Source: Bacillus sp. WMMC1349
GTDB lineage: Bacteria; Bacillota; Bacilli; Bacillales; Bacillaceae
Assembly: GCF_013155385.1 (NCBI RefSeq)
Contig: NZ_JABJUQ010000007.1
Location: 2,152,001-2,216,000, forward strand
Direction of reading: 5' to 3'
DNA: 64,000 nt
Shown here: in pieces, positions 25,991-35,716 of the stretch
Layout of the letters: each line of letters begins with the position of its first letter
How positions within the stretch are numbered: position 1 is the first letter of the stretch
Notes under the pieces: model-generated
What the model was told of the DNA's origin: nothing
Database searches by the model: none
What the model saw: the letters and a program-made list of their open reading frames with translations, nothing else
Program-made: the position numbers and the translations under genes

Positions 25991-26253
25991 AAAAAAAAGT
26001 CCTTTACAATGGAAGTACAGGTGGTTCCTGTCCAAATTCAAAAGTAAAGGATATCTGATATGAACAAGAATACACTATTTCAATCATGTGATAATGGGTA
26101 TCACCATTAAGTATTGGAAAACTTTCTGAACAAGTTAAGGAACATAAACAGGATAATTACACAAAGAAACTTACGACACTTTCTTATATTAAGTTTCTAC
26201 TTTTTGCTCACCTGCATGAAAGTGAGCGTCTACAAGCCTTGAGTAATGAATAA
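25991..26253 (+). mobile_element. Remnant of an IS4-type transposase gene
   Basis: From ATG 26060 the frame breaks after about 15 codons. A second frame reads GKLSEQVKEHKQDNYTKKL, followed by TTLSYIKFLLFAHLHESER and a stop at 26251-26253. This matches in style the N-terminal DUF4372 region of IS4-family transposases. The rest of the gene is gone. The bases before it (25991-26059) probably include the left end of the element. Confidence 0.6.
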
Positions 26254-26511
26254 TAAAAACGTGATCATCAAAAGTTACTTCCGCAGAGACCGACTGAAAA
26301 GGAGTAGTAAAGGAAGCGCTAACTTCTTTTTTAACATTTTGAGATATTTATAATCTTACAAACATAAAATGGGTTTCCAACCATTTTAACTCAATAAAGG
26401 GGAATTAGGGAGAACTTCATTTAAGTGTAATCGCAGAATACTCGAGGTTTTAGAATAAATGAAATTTTTTCATATATCGGGGCTGTTACGCCCCGATTTC
26501 TCTTACTGCCG
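26254..26511. other. Gene-free stretch after the IS4 remnant
   Basis: No supported gene. A few codons near 26410-26450 (GELHLSVIAEYSRF then stop) could be the last codons of the deleted transposase, which would make the whole 25991-26455 stretch an internally deleted element. A T-rich GC stem at 26480-26502 (CGGGGC and GCCCCG) probably ends the yqjE transcript. Confidence 0.4.
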
Positions 26512-27630
26512 TTATGACCGTTTTGCTGCTTCCTCAATAATCGCAATCACCATTTCTGCTGTTTTAGAAAGCTCTTCAATTGGCATTTTTTCATTTTTTG
26601 TATGAATTTGTTCATATCCGACTGCAAGATTGACTGTCGGAATGCCATGACCAGCAATAATATTAGCATCACTACCACCGCCACTAGTGAGCAACTCAGA
26701 CGGCCGGCCAATTTTTTCTGCAGCTTTTTTGGCGATCTCTACCACAAGATCTCCGTCTTGGTAGCGATAGCCCGGATACATAACCTCTATACTTACCTCC
26801 GCCTTACCGCCCATTTCAGCAGCTGCTGCTTCAAAAGCATCCTTCATTTTTTCGGTTTGCTTCTCCATTTTTTCAGGATCAAGTGAACGAGCTTCCGCTA
26901 ATATTTCAACATGATCACAGACGATATTCGTTTGAGTTCCGCCTTCAAAGCGACCGATATTTGCCGTTGTTTCTTTATCAATACGGCCAAGCGGCATTTT
27001 TGTGATAGCTTTTGCAGCCATTGTAATCGCAGAAACGCCTTTTTCTGGCTCAACTCCAGCATGAGCAGTTTTTCCGTAAACAGAAGCTTTTACTTTGGCT
27101 TGTGTTGGTGCAGCCACAATAATTTGTCCGACCTTTCCGTCAGAATCAAGGGCATAGCCATATTTCGCTTTAATGAGCGCACGGTCTAAAGCTTTTGCAC
27201 CAACAAGGCCTGACTCTTCACCAACTGTAATGATAAACTGAATCGTACCGTGTGGAATTTTCTTTTCTTTTAGGACTCTGATTGCTTCAAACATCGCTGC
27301 CAGACCTGTTTTGTCATCTGCTCCTAAAATCGTTGTGCCATCTGTTTTGATATAGCCGTCTTCAATCACTGGTTTTACACCTTTGCCTGGTACAACTGTA
27401 TCCATATGTGAAGTAAAGTAAATCGTATCAGCTTCCTTTGTACCTGGAAGTGTACAAATAAGATTGCCGGCTCCGTGACCAGTGACAGCCGCACTATCAT
27501 CCTCATAGACATCAAGTCCGAGAGCCGTAAATTTTTCTTTCAGCACGTTGCAGATCTCTGCTTCGTATTTTGTTTCTGAATCAATTTGTACAAGTTCTAA
27601 AAATTCTTCCAATAAACGTTTTTCATTCAT
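26512..27630 (-). CDS. yqjE: M20-family tripeptidase-like peptidase (YqjE)
   Basis: Zinc-dependent aminotripeptidase-like enzyme of the M20/PepT group. The 372-residue cytoplasmic protein has FTSHMDTVVPGKGVKP near residue 75, ILGADDKTGLAA near 103, TVGEESGLVGA near 138, and LTSGGGSDANI near 325, the metal and catalytic positions of the family. The start at 27630 follows GAGGGAAT and gives the family N-terminus (MNEKRLLEEFLELV); the longer reading adds an unlikely hydrophobic tail. In B. subtilis it lies near yidC2, as here, apart from the inserted peptide cassette. Confidence 0.9.
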   Translation of the reverse strand: MNEKRLLEEFLELVQIDSETKYEAEICNVLKEKFTALGLDVYEDDSAAVTGHGAGNLICTLPGTKEADTIYFTSHMDTVVPGKGVKPVIEDGYIKTDGTTILGADDKTGLAAMFEAIRVLKEKKIPHGTIQFIITVGEESGLVGAKALDRALIKAKYGYALDSDGKVGQIIVAAPTQAKVKASVYGKTAHAGVEPEKGVSAITMAAKAITKMPLGRIDKETTANIGRFEGGTQTNIVCDHVEILAEARSLDPEKMEKQTEKMKDAFEAAAAEMGGKAEVSIEVMYPGYRYQDGDLVVEIAKKAAEKIGRPSELLTSGGGSDANIIAGHGIPTVNLAVGYEQIHTKNEKMPIEELSKTAEMVIAIIEEAAKRS

Positions 27631-27908
27631 GTTGATTCCCTCCAATTTCAAAGCGATATATGCTAGCAAACACAATATGAGATATCCTTGCAATAGGATT
27701 CGAATGTGGAACGATAAAAACTTTTCGCTGATTCATTATGTAAAAATATCAAATCCCCAGAACAAGGACATCCGTAAAATAATGATCTTAATTAATGATA
27801 GCACAACAACTTGAAAACTCACACTATCAGGCCGGAAAAAGCTTGTCTACATAAGAAAATCAAGCTAAAATGATAGGTAGACGAATTTATTAAGCAGAGG
27901 TGAAAAAC

Positions 27909-28001
27909 TTGTCTCAAAAAACGATCAAGTTTCTCGTGATTTTAATGATTAGTGTCATGGTGCTGACGAGCGTCCTTGCAGGAATCAGCATGATGTTTTA
28001 A
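27909..28001 (+). CDS. prli42: Stressosome-associated miniprotein Prli42
   Basis: A 30-residue membrane miniprotein. TTG at 27909 follows AGAGG at 27896-27900. The sequence has a short basic N-terminus (SQKTIKF) and one membrane helix ending in VLAGISMMF, the pattern of Prli42, which tethers the stressosome to the membrane in Listeria. A terminator follows immediately. Identification rests on the ending, size and the position next to yqjE, and is by memory of the family. Confidence 0.8.
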   Translation: MSQKTIKFLVILMISVMVLTSVLAGISMMF

Positions 28002-28012
28002 TACAACTGTGA

Positions 28013-28036
28013 AGCAGGCAGACAGCCTGCTTTTTT
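28013..28036 (+). terminator. Terminator of prli42
   Basis: GCAGGC at 28014-28019 pairs with GCCTGC at 28025-28030, followed by six T. Confidence 0.85.
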
Positions 28037-28199
28037 AACGATAATAATGGTCGTCTTCCTTTGTCATGAATACCATTGATGAAAAAGAACGATTCTCATT
28101 TGATATTAAGATTTTTTTCCAATCCATCTCCCCTAGTTGTGCCTGGATAATCTGTGCATTTGACGTCTTTGCACCCCACAGAGGAAACAGGACTAACAG
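28035..28199 (-). pseudogene. C-terminal fragment of an unknown gene
   Basis: A frame open for 54 codons ends at 28035 and reads like protein (LFPLWGAKTSNAQIIQ, then MDWKKILISNENRSFSS and FMTKEDDHYYR), but it has no start codon near its beginning and a stop directly upstream. B. subtilis carries yqjD, yqjC and yqjB near here; this may be what remains of one of them. Family not recognised. The rest of 28200-28290 holds nothing I can name. Confidence 0.35.
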
Positions 28200-28291
28200 T
28201 CAGCTCATTTTGTGACAAATAATAAAGTGTTTTTATATAGCATTACTTGCTTCTAAAAAGATATCAGTACCTTCCCTTTAATACTCGATAG

Positions 28292-29560
28292 CTAGACACT
28301 TTGTTTTTTTGCTCTCTGATCATATTGGACTTCCAGAATGTTCTTTCTTAAAAAAATGAGATAAGCAGATGCAGCCAAGATACATAGAATACCAGACAAT
28401 GTAAATACATGACCGACTCCAAAAGCTTTAGCCATTAAAGCACCAATACTTGGTGCCAGAAGCATCATCATCATCTGAAGACTTTGAGCTACTGAGCTGA
28501 CTCTCCCCATTTTTTCATTTGGTGTTTCAATTTGCAAAACATAACCATATGGTAAGTTCTGTCCTGATGACAAAGCTCCCAACAAAAATGCACACAGATA
28601 ATAAATGATTGAAGGAAGTTGAAGGTAATGGGCTCCACCCAATCCCATGATCATAATCGTAATACCGGTGAGAAAAAAATTGACCGCCATCACTGTTAAA
28701 GGTTTATTTTTCCACAATGACAATTGTCCAAATACAAATGAATTGATGACAGAACCTAAGCCAACTAACGAAATGATTAAACCATACCCTGCTTGATTAA
28801 ATCCAATTTGTTTAGACAAAATAACGAATAACCCATCACAAAGAAATACGATAAATAAAGATAAAGCAGATGAAATAATTGCAGTACTTAAAATAGGGCT
28901 GTTGAATATATGTTTTATGCCCTCTTGGAGTTCTTTTCGAAACTTTTTATTATTCTGAAATTGATTAAGTTTAGTTAAATTTCTTTGTTCAGGTATATCA
29001 ACAAATATTAGTATTATAGTTGTTAAAACAAAGCAGAAAGCTTCTATCACAAATGCAATGTCAGAATTAAATGAGGCTACTAAAACACCTCCAAGTGATG
29101 GGCCGACTATTTTCATCGAATTTAATGAAATTTGAGTTAAGGTTATCCCTTGGGCCAATTTGGATTCATGTACTAGTGAACGAATACTCGCTTGACGAGC
29201 AGGATCAAACAAAGAAGCTAGGAGACCTTTAAAAAATACCAATATTAATAAAACATAGAAATGAGGAGCAACTATGTAACCTATGATCACAAATATGCGA
29301 AAAAAAGAAGTCATCATAAGGACCTTTTTCCTTGACCAGCGATCTACGAAAACGCTCGCAAAAGGACCGATTACAATCCATGGCAGACCATACACAATGA
29401 CAAATAATGCCATTGATGATTCATTTAATCCCCACTCATATATAATTAAAACTGTCAAAATCGTGAAATCAATCCAATTTCCTAAATCTGAGAATAATTG
29501 TCCAATATAAAATCGCCTATAAGCTTTAAATGACAACGGAGAGAATAAAGAACTCTTCAT
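28292..29560 (-). CDS. MFS transporter, drug-export type
   Basis: A 422-residue major facilitator protein with about twelve membrane segments and the MFS_3-type opening YRRFYIGQLFSDLGNWIDF; VFVDRWSRKKVLM near residue 74 is the conserved loop between helices 2 and 3. ATG 29560 is preferred because AAAGGGGGA lies just upstream; a start at 29596 would add twelve charged residues. Substrate unknown; related proteins export macrolides or other drugs. It is a single gene that replaces the yqjD-yqjB region of B. subtilis. Confidence 0.85.
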   Translation of the reverse strand: MKSSLFSPLSFKAYRRFYIGQLFSDLGNWIDFTILTVLIIYEWGLNESSMALFVIVYGLPWIVIGPFASVFVDRWSRKKVLMMTSFFRIFVIIGYIVAPHFYVLLILVFFKGLLASLFDPARQASIRSLVHESKLAQGITLTQISLNSMKIVGPSLGGVLVASFNSDIAFVIEAFCFVLTTIILIFVDIPEQRNLTKLNQFQNNKKFRKELQEGIKHIFNSPILSTAIISSALSLFIVFLCDGLFVILSKQIGFNQAGYGLIISLVGLGSVINSFVFGQLSLWKNKPLTVMAVNFFLTGITIMIMGLGGAHYLQLPSIIYYLCAFLLGALSSGQNLPYGYVLQIETPNEKMGRVSSVAQSLQMMMMLLAPSIGALMAKAFGVGHVFTLSGILCILAASAYLIFLRKNILEVQYDQRAKKQSV

Positions 29561-29897
29561 GATTCCCCCTTTCTGATCTCTTGGTTTTTTTATCATTCTT
29601 GTGGATCATCTATGATTATGGTTGATGCACTGCCTCCAGCCGCATATTTTATTACATTCAAATTTCTCAAATTGATAAACTAGAATTTTCTTTGGGGGTT
29701 GTTAACTCTCATATCATTTTATGTATCAGCTAGACTTCCCTTACAGTATGTTCAAATTTTGCACACTATGAACAATTAACACCATTTTTCCCTTTCTTTT
29801 CTATACCATATATATCACTATGATATATCAGCTAGTAAATATTTTCAATAGATTGATTTGTGAAGGTTTTTGATATTTAGAGGAGAATTGTTAAAGA
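29561..29897. other. AT-rich intergenic region without a gene
   Basis: No open frame with a ribosome site. It should contain the promoter of the MFS gene on the minus strand; an imperfect repeat ATATATCA and GATATATCA lies at about 29807-29832. Nothing else recognised. Confidence 0.4.
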
Positions 29898-29950
29898 AAA
29901 CATCGCTTCTCCTTTAGTGTTAGATTGGCTCATAAGGAGAAGCTGATGAG
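29898..29950 (-). terminator. Terminator of yqjA
   Basis: CTTCTCCTT and AAGGAGAAG form a stem extended by flanking bases around an 11-base loop, followed on the minus strand by TTTTCTTT. Confidence 0.75.
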
Positions 29951-29953
29951 TCA

Positions 29954-30913
29954 TTAGACAGGCGACTTAATTCCTTTAAAATAACTTTTAATTACCAAAT
30001 ACTGTTCCATCTCACCAAGAAAATTGAAGAGGGCTGCACGCGCTTCAAATTCTTCGCGTGTCGCTGGCAACTCCATTTCTTCAAATATTTCTCTCATTTC
30101 GACGAGGCGTTTAAGATATTTATGAGCCGTATTGCCCGGATGGATATGCAGCCTTAGATCATGTATAAAATCAGCAATCATTTGCCCCTGTTCAATTTTT
30201 ATTGAAATCGATGTGATTTTAGGAAGAACCCTTTCAATAATGTCAAACTGTTTTTCCCGCATTTTAAAATATCGATAATATTGATTTTCATGACGCAAAA
30301 AATGATTTTGCACATCACGATATGCGATTGCCTTTGCTTCATTAATTAATCGGTGTGTCTCCGGTATTTCTTTACCTGTCCAATCCTGATCACCTGTCAG
30401 CAAATAGCGCTCAATTTCTTTAAACATGATTGAGAATTGATCTTCAATTTTCTGTTGGTACTGTTTCAACTGTTTATCTACACTCGGCATATATAAATTC
30501 ATAAGAAGTGCAACACCAATACCGGTGATGATGATCAGAAATTCATTCCAAATGATCGGGATGGTAATGCCTTCTGACATATAAAGATGAAGAATAATTA
30601 CTGAACTTGTGACAACCCCTTCATTTACTTTCAAAAAAACGGTAGTCGGAATAAAAAACAGTAACATCAAACTGATCACAACTGGATGATAGCCAATCAA
30701 TTCAAAAAAACTATATGAAAACAGTATGGCCAGACAGCAAGCAACAAATCGTGACCACGATGCTTGCAGAGAGCGCTTTTTCGTTACCTGAATACAAAGG
30801 ATCGTGATAATTCCTGCTGAAACAAAATTATGAAGTCCAAAAAGCTGTGCCAAATATATGGACAACCCTGTTCCTAACGCTGTTTTCAATGTACGATAAC
30901 CTATCTTAAACAT
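29954..30913 (-). CDS. yqjA: Membrane protein YqjA, aromatic acid exporter family
   Basis: A 319-residue protein with about five or six N-terminal membrane helices (residues 5-150) and a soluble helical C-terminal domain rich in charged residues, the architecture of the FUSC/ArAE (DUF939) family. The opening RTLKTALGTGLSIYLAQLF is typical. Function is not established; relatives are proposed exporters of aromatic acids. It lies directly downstream of the artPQM genes with 76 bases between, as in B. subtilis. Confidence 0.88.
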   Translation of the reverse strand: MFKIGYRTLKTALGTGLSIYLAQLFGLHNFVSAGIITILCIQVTKKRSLQASWSRFVACCLAILFSYSFFELIGYHPVVISLMLLFFIPTTVFLKVNEGVVTSSVIILHLYMSEGITIPIIWNEFLIIITGIGVALLMNLYMPSVDKQLKQYQQKIEDQFSIMFKEIERYLLTGDQDWTGKEIPETHRLINEAKAIAYRDVQNHFLRHENQYYRYFKMREKQFDIIERVLPKITSISIKIEQGQMIADFIHDLRLHIHPGNTAHKYLKRLVEMREIFEEMELPATREEFEARAALFNFLGEMEQYLVIKSYFKGIKSPV

Positions 30914-30989
30914 GATAACCCCATTCTTTTTTACTATAATAAACTCTAATCAAAAAAGAAGATGATCATCATCTTCCCCTGAGCCTATT

Positions 30990-31718
30990 TTATAGTATTT
31001 TATCCAAAAAGTCTTGAGCTCTTTTCGTTTTTGGTGAAGAAAAAAATGTCTTAGGATCGTCATCTTCAACAATAGTACCTTCATCCATGAACAATACCCG
31101 ATCTGCAACCTCTTTTGCAAAGCCCATTTCATGAGTCACAATCACCATAGTCATTCCGGTTTCCACTAAATCTTTTATGACTTGAAGTACTTCTTTGACC
31201 ATTTCAGGATCAAGTGCAGATGTTGGTTCATCAAACAACATCATTTTAGGATTCATAGCCAGTGCCCGTGCGATGGCGACACGCTGTTTTTGTCCTCCTG
31301 ACAACCGATTTGGATAAGCTTCTTGTTTATCAATGAGTCCGACTTTTTCAAGTAATTGTTCTGCTGTTTTAACAGCTTCTTGTTTGCTTTTTTTCTTTAC
31401 ATTTATTGGTGCATAGATAATATTTTCAAGAACAGTTTTGTGTGGAAATAAATGAAAATGTTGAAAGACCATACCGATGTTTTCTCTGATTTTCAAAACG
31501 TTTGTTTTTGGCTTTGTGATCTCCTGGTCCTCAATCAAAATACTTCCTTGCGTTGGTTTTTCCAACAGATTAAGACATCGTAAAAATGTCGACTTACCTG
31601 AACCAGATGGACCGATGATTGCGGCTACTTCACCTTTTTCAAAGGATACAGAGATATCTTTCAACACCTCATGTTTCCCAAAAGATTTTGATAAATGACT
31701 CACATTAATCATTGACAT
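30990..31718 (-). CDS. artM: Arginine-type ABC transporter ATP-binding protein
   Basis: Energises uptake of a polar amino acid, by homology arginine. The 242-residue ATPase has Walker [10 protein letters not shown] near residue 37, the signature [15 protein letters not shown] near 138 and Walker [15 protein letters not shown] near 160. It overlaps the permease gene by 14 bases, showing coupled translation. Last gene of the artPQM operon. Confidence 0.92.
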   Translation of the reverse strand: MSMINVSHLSKSFGKHEVLKDISVSFEKGEVAAIIGPSGSGKSTFLRCLNLLEKPTQGSILIEDQEITKPKTNVLKIRENIGMVFQHFHLFPHKTVLENIIYAPINVKKKSKQEAVKTAEQLLEKVGLIDKQEAYPNRLSGGQKQRVAIARALAMNPKMMLFDEPTSALDPEMVKEVLQVIKDLVETGMTMVIVTHEMGFAKEVADRVLFMDEGTIVEDDDPKTFFSSPKTKRAQDFLDKIL

Positions 31719-32367
31719 TCAGCTTCCTTTCAATTGCTTTACCGAGAAACGTCAAAATAAGGACGAGTACATAATAGATGAGACCGGCAAACAGCATGGG
31801 TTCTAATGGGCTGTATATCGCCGCTCCGGCTTGATAACTACGTCTCATAATATCACCAAGCCCGATCACTGTGACAACGGCAGATTCCTTTGTTAGGGTA
31901 ATCGATTCATTAATGAGAGCAGGCATAATATTTTTGAAAGCCTGCGGAAGCAGAAGATCCTTCATCATCTTTGCATATGGTACTCCAAGAGCGATTGCCG
32001 CCTCTTTCTGTCCTTTATCAATTGCATTGATGCCAGCTCTAATAATTTCTGATACATAGGCAGCTGAATTCAGTCCAAATGCAGTCACTGCTGCCCAATA
32101 AGCATCTATATCAAATCCTAATACTTGAGGTAACCCATAATAGACAATCATGAGTTGAAGAACGAGCGGTGTCCCGCGAAATATGGAGGTGTAAAAATCA
32201 GCGATCCAAGCAAGAGGTTTGATCGGGCTTATTTTCATCAGTGTGATGACAACCCCCAATAAAAATCCAAATACCGCTGCAGCTGCAACTACTTTTAATG
32301 TAATCCCCAGGCCTTCAAGTATAAAAGGCATCTCGGGTATCGTACTTGAAAAATCAAGAAAGCTCAT
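31705..32367 (-). CDS. artQ: Arginine-type ABC transporter permease
   Basis: Membrane subunit of the amino acid importer. The 220-residue protein has about five membrane helices and the ATPase-contact EAA loop near residue 135 ([21 protein letters not shown]). It lies 71 bases after the binding-protein gene with a hairpin between, and overlaps artM by 14 bases. Confidence 0.9.
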   Translation of the reverse strand: MSFLDFSSTIPEMPFILEGLGITLKVVAAAAVFGFLLGVVITLMKISPIKPLAWIADFYTSIFRGTPLVLQLMIVYYGLPQVLGFDIDAYWAAVTAFGLNSAAYVSEIIRAGINAIDKGQKEAAIALGVPYAKMMKDLLLPQAFKNIMPALINESITLTKESAVVTVIGLGDIMRRSYQAGAAIYSPLEPMLFAGLIYYVLVLILTFLGKAIERKLNVND

Positions 32368-32398
32368 TTTGTCTCTCCTTCTCCGCCTTCTTTATCAT

Positions 32399-32433
32399 TG
32401 AAAAAAAGTTCAACAAAAAGTTGAACTTTTTGA
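32399..32433 (-). terminator. Intercistronic hairpin between artP and artQ
   Basis: AAAAAGTTCAAC and GTTGAACTTTTT form a perfect stem around a 5-base loop, directly after the artP stop. It probably lets most transcripts end here, giving more binding protein than permease, or protects the artP message from decay. Confidence 0.8.
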
Positions 32434-32438
32434 GGCTT

Positions 32439-33200
32439 TTATTTTTTCTCTCCACCAAACCATTTCTTTTTCAATTTCTCTAATTCTCCGTTTTTCTCCA
32501 TTTCTTGAAGTGCTTTATTAAACTTCTTTGTCAATTCACTATCCTTTTTAAAAGCGATCGCAGAACCTGCTTTGTCATCTGGTTCTTTTGGTAAATTAAA
32601 ACCGATCAATTCAGAGTTTTTATCAATGTACTTTTGAGCAACGATATCTTCAATAATAGCGGCATCAAAACGTCCAGCTTTAATTTCTTCTGTCAAATCT
32701 GAAATACGGTTGCGATTTTCGACATTCAAATCGTAATCAGCTGACAATTCTTTTGCTTTTTTTTCTTGGATTGAACCAAGCTGAACACCGATTGTTTTTC
32801 CTTTAAGATCATGAAGTGATTTTATGCCGGATGCTTTTTTCGTCACAATCATATTGTGAGCTGTATAGTAAATATCTGAAAAATCAACTTGCTTTTTACG
32901 ATCTGGTGTCGGTGTCATCCCTGACAGCACGATATCAACTTTGTTTGTTTTAAGAGCTGTGATCAAACCATTAAAATCCATATCTTTAATTTCGAGATCA
33001 TGCCCTGTTTTTTTCGCTAAAGCTTTGGCAAGATCAACGTCAAAGCCAACAATTTTATCACCATCTTTTGATTCAAATGGCGGATAATCAGCAGAAGTTC
33101 CCATAACTAATGTTTTTTTATCACTATCACTTGAATTTCCACAAGATGTTAAAACAAAAATTATACAAAATGCAAAAAAAAGTAAAATAAATTTCTTCAT
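32439..33200 (-). CDS. artP: Arginine-type ABC transporter binding lipoprotein
   Basis: Extracellular amino acid receptor. The 253-residue precursor has a lipobox LTSC at residues 17-20 after a hydrophobic signal, then the family-3 binding fold with VMGTSADYPPFESKDGD near residue 32 and KTNKVDIVLSGMTPTPDRKK near 88. First gene of the operon; an ArgR-box-like site lies in its leader, and an AT-rich region beyond. Confidence 0.92.
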   Translation of the reverse strand: MKKFILLFFAFCIIFVLTSCGNSSDSDKKTLVMGTSADYPPFESKDGDKIVGFDVDLAKALAKKTGHDLEIKDMDFNGLITALKTNKVDIVLSGMTPTPDRKKQVDFSDIYYTAHNMIVTKKASGIKSLHDLKGKTIGVQLGSIQEKKAKELSADYDLNVENRNRISDLTEEIKAGRFDAAIIEDIVAQKYIDKNSELIGFNLPKEPDDKAGSAIAFKKDSELTKKFNKALQEMEKNGELEKLKKKWFGGEKK

Positions 33201-33223
33201 GTTCTCTTCTCCCTCTTAGTCTA

Positions 33224-33241
33224 TTTGAATATTTATTCGTT
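33224..33241 (-). promoter_or_regulatory. ArgR (AhrC) box candidate upstream of artP
   Basis: AACGAATAAATATTCAAA on the minus strand matches the Bacillus ARG box (CATGAATAAAAATTCAAG) at 14 of 18 positions, 24 bases before the artP start. A second imperfect site, TGAATAACGAATAAATA, lies at about 33320-33337. AhrC would be expected to control arginine uptake here. Confidence 0.6.
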
Positions 33242-33409
33242 GTTATGTATTTTAAACACTTTCTTGAAAGTATTCAAGACTTTTTTATCAATAAATATAT
33301 AAGTTTATGAAAAATAACTATTTATTCGTTATTCATTATTATAAATAATTATGCATTATAGTTGATTATAAATACCCCAAAGAAGTTTTCTAAAAAAGAA
33401 AAAATACGG

Positions 33410-33562
33410 GGCTGTCCTGAAAGTCGTGTGGATGAATAAAAATTGGGGAATTTGCTCGCTTTCCGCGGGCGATCCGCGAGCCTCCTCAGAGCTCGTTCCT
33501 TGCTCCTGCGGGGTCTCGCAATTCCCCCTGATTGATGTTGAAAAAGGACTTTTTAGACAGCT
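33410..33562 (+). repeat. Dispersed palindromic repeat, copy 2 (full)
   Basis: About 153 bases, bounded by GGCTGTCCTGAAAGT and GGACTTTTTAGACAGCT. Inside are GTGGATGAATAAAAATTGGG, TTTCCGCGGGCGATCCGCGA, CTGCGGGGTCTCGC and AATTCCCCCTGATT in a long imperfect inverted repeat. It abuts the left side of the IS1182-like remnant. Confidence 0.85.
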
Positions 33563-35118
33563 CATTCTAATAGTTTTTTTCACAAAAAAATCGTCCTTTT
33601 AGTAAAATAAAGTTACCAGACCACATTTACGAAAGGACGTAACACGCAAATGACACTTCTACCAGAGACAAAGAAAAAAAGAAGCCGAAAAAAACAATTA
33701 GCCCCTACCTTCAAATCTTATGACAATCATCAAATTCAAGCGATTTATGATCTTGAACAACTGATTCCAGAACATCATGTGGCACGTGTGGTAGATGAAA
33801 TGGTCGAAGCTGTTCCAGATGAGCAACTGTTTTCACATTATACTGGTGGAGGTCGAAGTGCCTTTCATCCGAAAATGATGCTTAAAATCATCTTGTTTGG
33901 TTATTCCCAAAAAATCTATTCTTGCCGAGGAATTGAGAAATTAACAAAAGAAAACATCCCTGCCATGCTACAACCCGATTTTCGGACAATCAATGAGTTC
34001 CGTGGTGTACGAATGAAGGCACTTATGGATGAGTTATTTGAAGCGATGATGTTAAAATTGATCGAACAAAAATACGTAACACTGGAAAACTACTTTTTAG
34101 ATGGTACTAAAATTGAAGCGAGTGCCAACAAGTAGTCTTTCGTATGGAAAAAATCTTTAAGCTGATTCGAGAAAATTTCTTACCACGGTTGGCAAAATAC
34201 AAGAAACAAAACAGTACATTTGGCGATCGGAACAGCTATTCCAAAACAGACCATGATGCCACCTTTATGCGAATGAAAGAAGATCATATGAAAAACGGTC
34301 AACTAAAACCTGGATATAATGTGCAGATCGGAACGGAAAATCAATTTATTTTGTTTTATTCCATTCATCAACGGCCAACGGACACACGTTGTTTTATACC
34401 GCACTTAGAAAAACTAGCATCTACCTCTTTACCCATGCCTCAAACAGTGATTGCCGATGCAGGGTATGGGAGTGAAGAAAATTACATGTATGCAGTTGGT
34501 GAAGAGAAAGAACCACGTTTTGATTTTCTCATTCCATATGGCTCTCTTACATAAAAGAACAAACACGCAAATATAAAAAGGACATCAAAAACGCAAAAAA
34601 CTGGACCTATCAAGAACAAGACGACTGCCTTATTTGCCGTAACGAACGAAAAGTCATGTTTAAAGGATATCGGATGAATAAAAGTAATATGGCTATGAGA
34701 GAAGTTATAAAATATATAATGTGAAGATTGTACAGGTTGTCCATTGAAAGCGAGGTGTACGAAAGCAAAAAGAAATCGTCAAGTTCGCTGGAATCCAATC
34801 TTCGAAGAAATGAAAGCGAAGGCAAAAGCAGCCTTTGAATGTGAAGAGAAAGCCGCCATCTATACACGACGAAAAGTCGAAGCAGAAAGCGTGTTCGGTC
34901 ACATCAAGGGCAATCGGTCGTTCCGCAGGTTTTCTTTACGAAGCCTCGACAAAGTTCATGTCGAATTTGGAATTGTTGCATTAGCCCACAACCTACTGAA
35001 AGTAGCAGGTATCCGCCAGCTACTTTCAGGGAAAAGCCGAAACAAAAAATTAGCAAGTGGAGAAACACAATTCAAGTTTCTTCACTTGCTTTATTTTTGG
35101 ACTTATTATTAGACAGCC
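33559..35118 (+). mobile_element. Degenerate IS1182-like insertion sequence
   Basis: Carries a broken transposase gene (33650-35112) of the IS1182 type. The right end reads GGACTTATTATTAGACAGCC at 35099-35118. On the left, TCATTCTAATAG at 33563-33574 may be the matching end, but the palindromic repeat touches it and the exact border is unclear. The right end resembles the end of the dispersed repeat (TTTTTAGACAGCT). Confidence 0.8.
33650..35112 (+). pseudogene. Broken IS1182-family transposase
   Basis: Three pieces in two frames. The first (33650-34135) holds the N-terminal domain and [14 protein letters not shown], then a TAG stop. The second (34144-34554) restarts in another frame with the catalytic part [16 protein letters not shown] third stretch continues as KEQTRKYKKDIKNAKNWTYQ, and the last piece (34744-35112) ends with SVFGHIKGNRSFRRFSLRSL and VEFGIVALAHNLLKVAG, the C-terminal signature of the family. 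At least one stop and two frame changes, plus a deletion near 34140, make it inactive. Confidence 0.88.
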
Positions 35119-35135
35119 ACGTTTAATAAAATTGA

Positions 35136-35573
35136 TTATACTTCTTCACAATATGTTTCAAATAACTCTTGTAACTTGTTCATGACTTCTGTTTGCTCAA
35201 ATCCTTCAATTTCATGACGTTCAACCATTTTTAAAATCTTTCCATCTTTCAACAAAGCAAATGATGGTGAAGATGGCGGGTATCCTTCAAAATATTCTCT
35301 CGCTCTTGCAGTTGCTTCCTTATCCTGACCTGCAAAAACCGTGACCAGTTGAGCAGGTCGTTTATCATAGTGGATTGCATGATGAGCAGCCGGTCTCGCA
35401 ATCCCACCGGCACATCCGCAGACAGAATTCACCATAACAAGCGTTGTCCCTTTTTTTGTAAGTGCCTCATCGACATCATCAGCTGTTTTTAATTCTTTGT
35501 ATCCAGCAGCTGTTATTTCCTGTCTTGCTTGCCGGACAATATCATTCATAAACAAATTAAAATCCATACTCAT
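35136..35573 (-). CDS. brxB: Bacilliredoxin BrxB (YqiW)
   Basis: Removes bacillithiol from S-bacillithiolated proteins under oxidative stress. The 145-residue thioredoxin-like protein has the characteristic CGC motif in [14 protein letters not shown] near residue 52, as in the YphP/YqiW family (DUF1094). Cytoplasmic; ATG at 35573 with GGAGAG upstream. It stands alone beside the IS1182 remnant; the position between art genes and bmrU matches B. subtilis. Confidence 0.93.
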   Translation of the reverse strand: MSMDFNLFMNDIVRQARQEITAAGYKELKTADDVDEALTKKGTTLVMVNSVCGCAGGIARPAAHHAIHYDKRPAQLVTVFAGQDKEATARAREYFEGYPPSSPSFALLKDGKILKMVERHEIEGFEQTEVMNKLQELFETYCEEV

Positions 35574-35716
35574 TTTTAAACTCTCCTTTGTTAACAGATC
35601 ATCTCTTCATTATGATACTTTGAAACCACACAGACCGCAAATGAGCCGTTTTGTTTATCATCCGAATTGATGGGGAAACTAAAAATAGACCACTTTTATC
35701 GATAAAGGAGGGCCAT

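Noticed and set aside
33224-33345. CodY box upstream of artP
   Set aside because: The AT-rich DNA has no good match to the CodY consensus; the ArgR-type site is the better reading.
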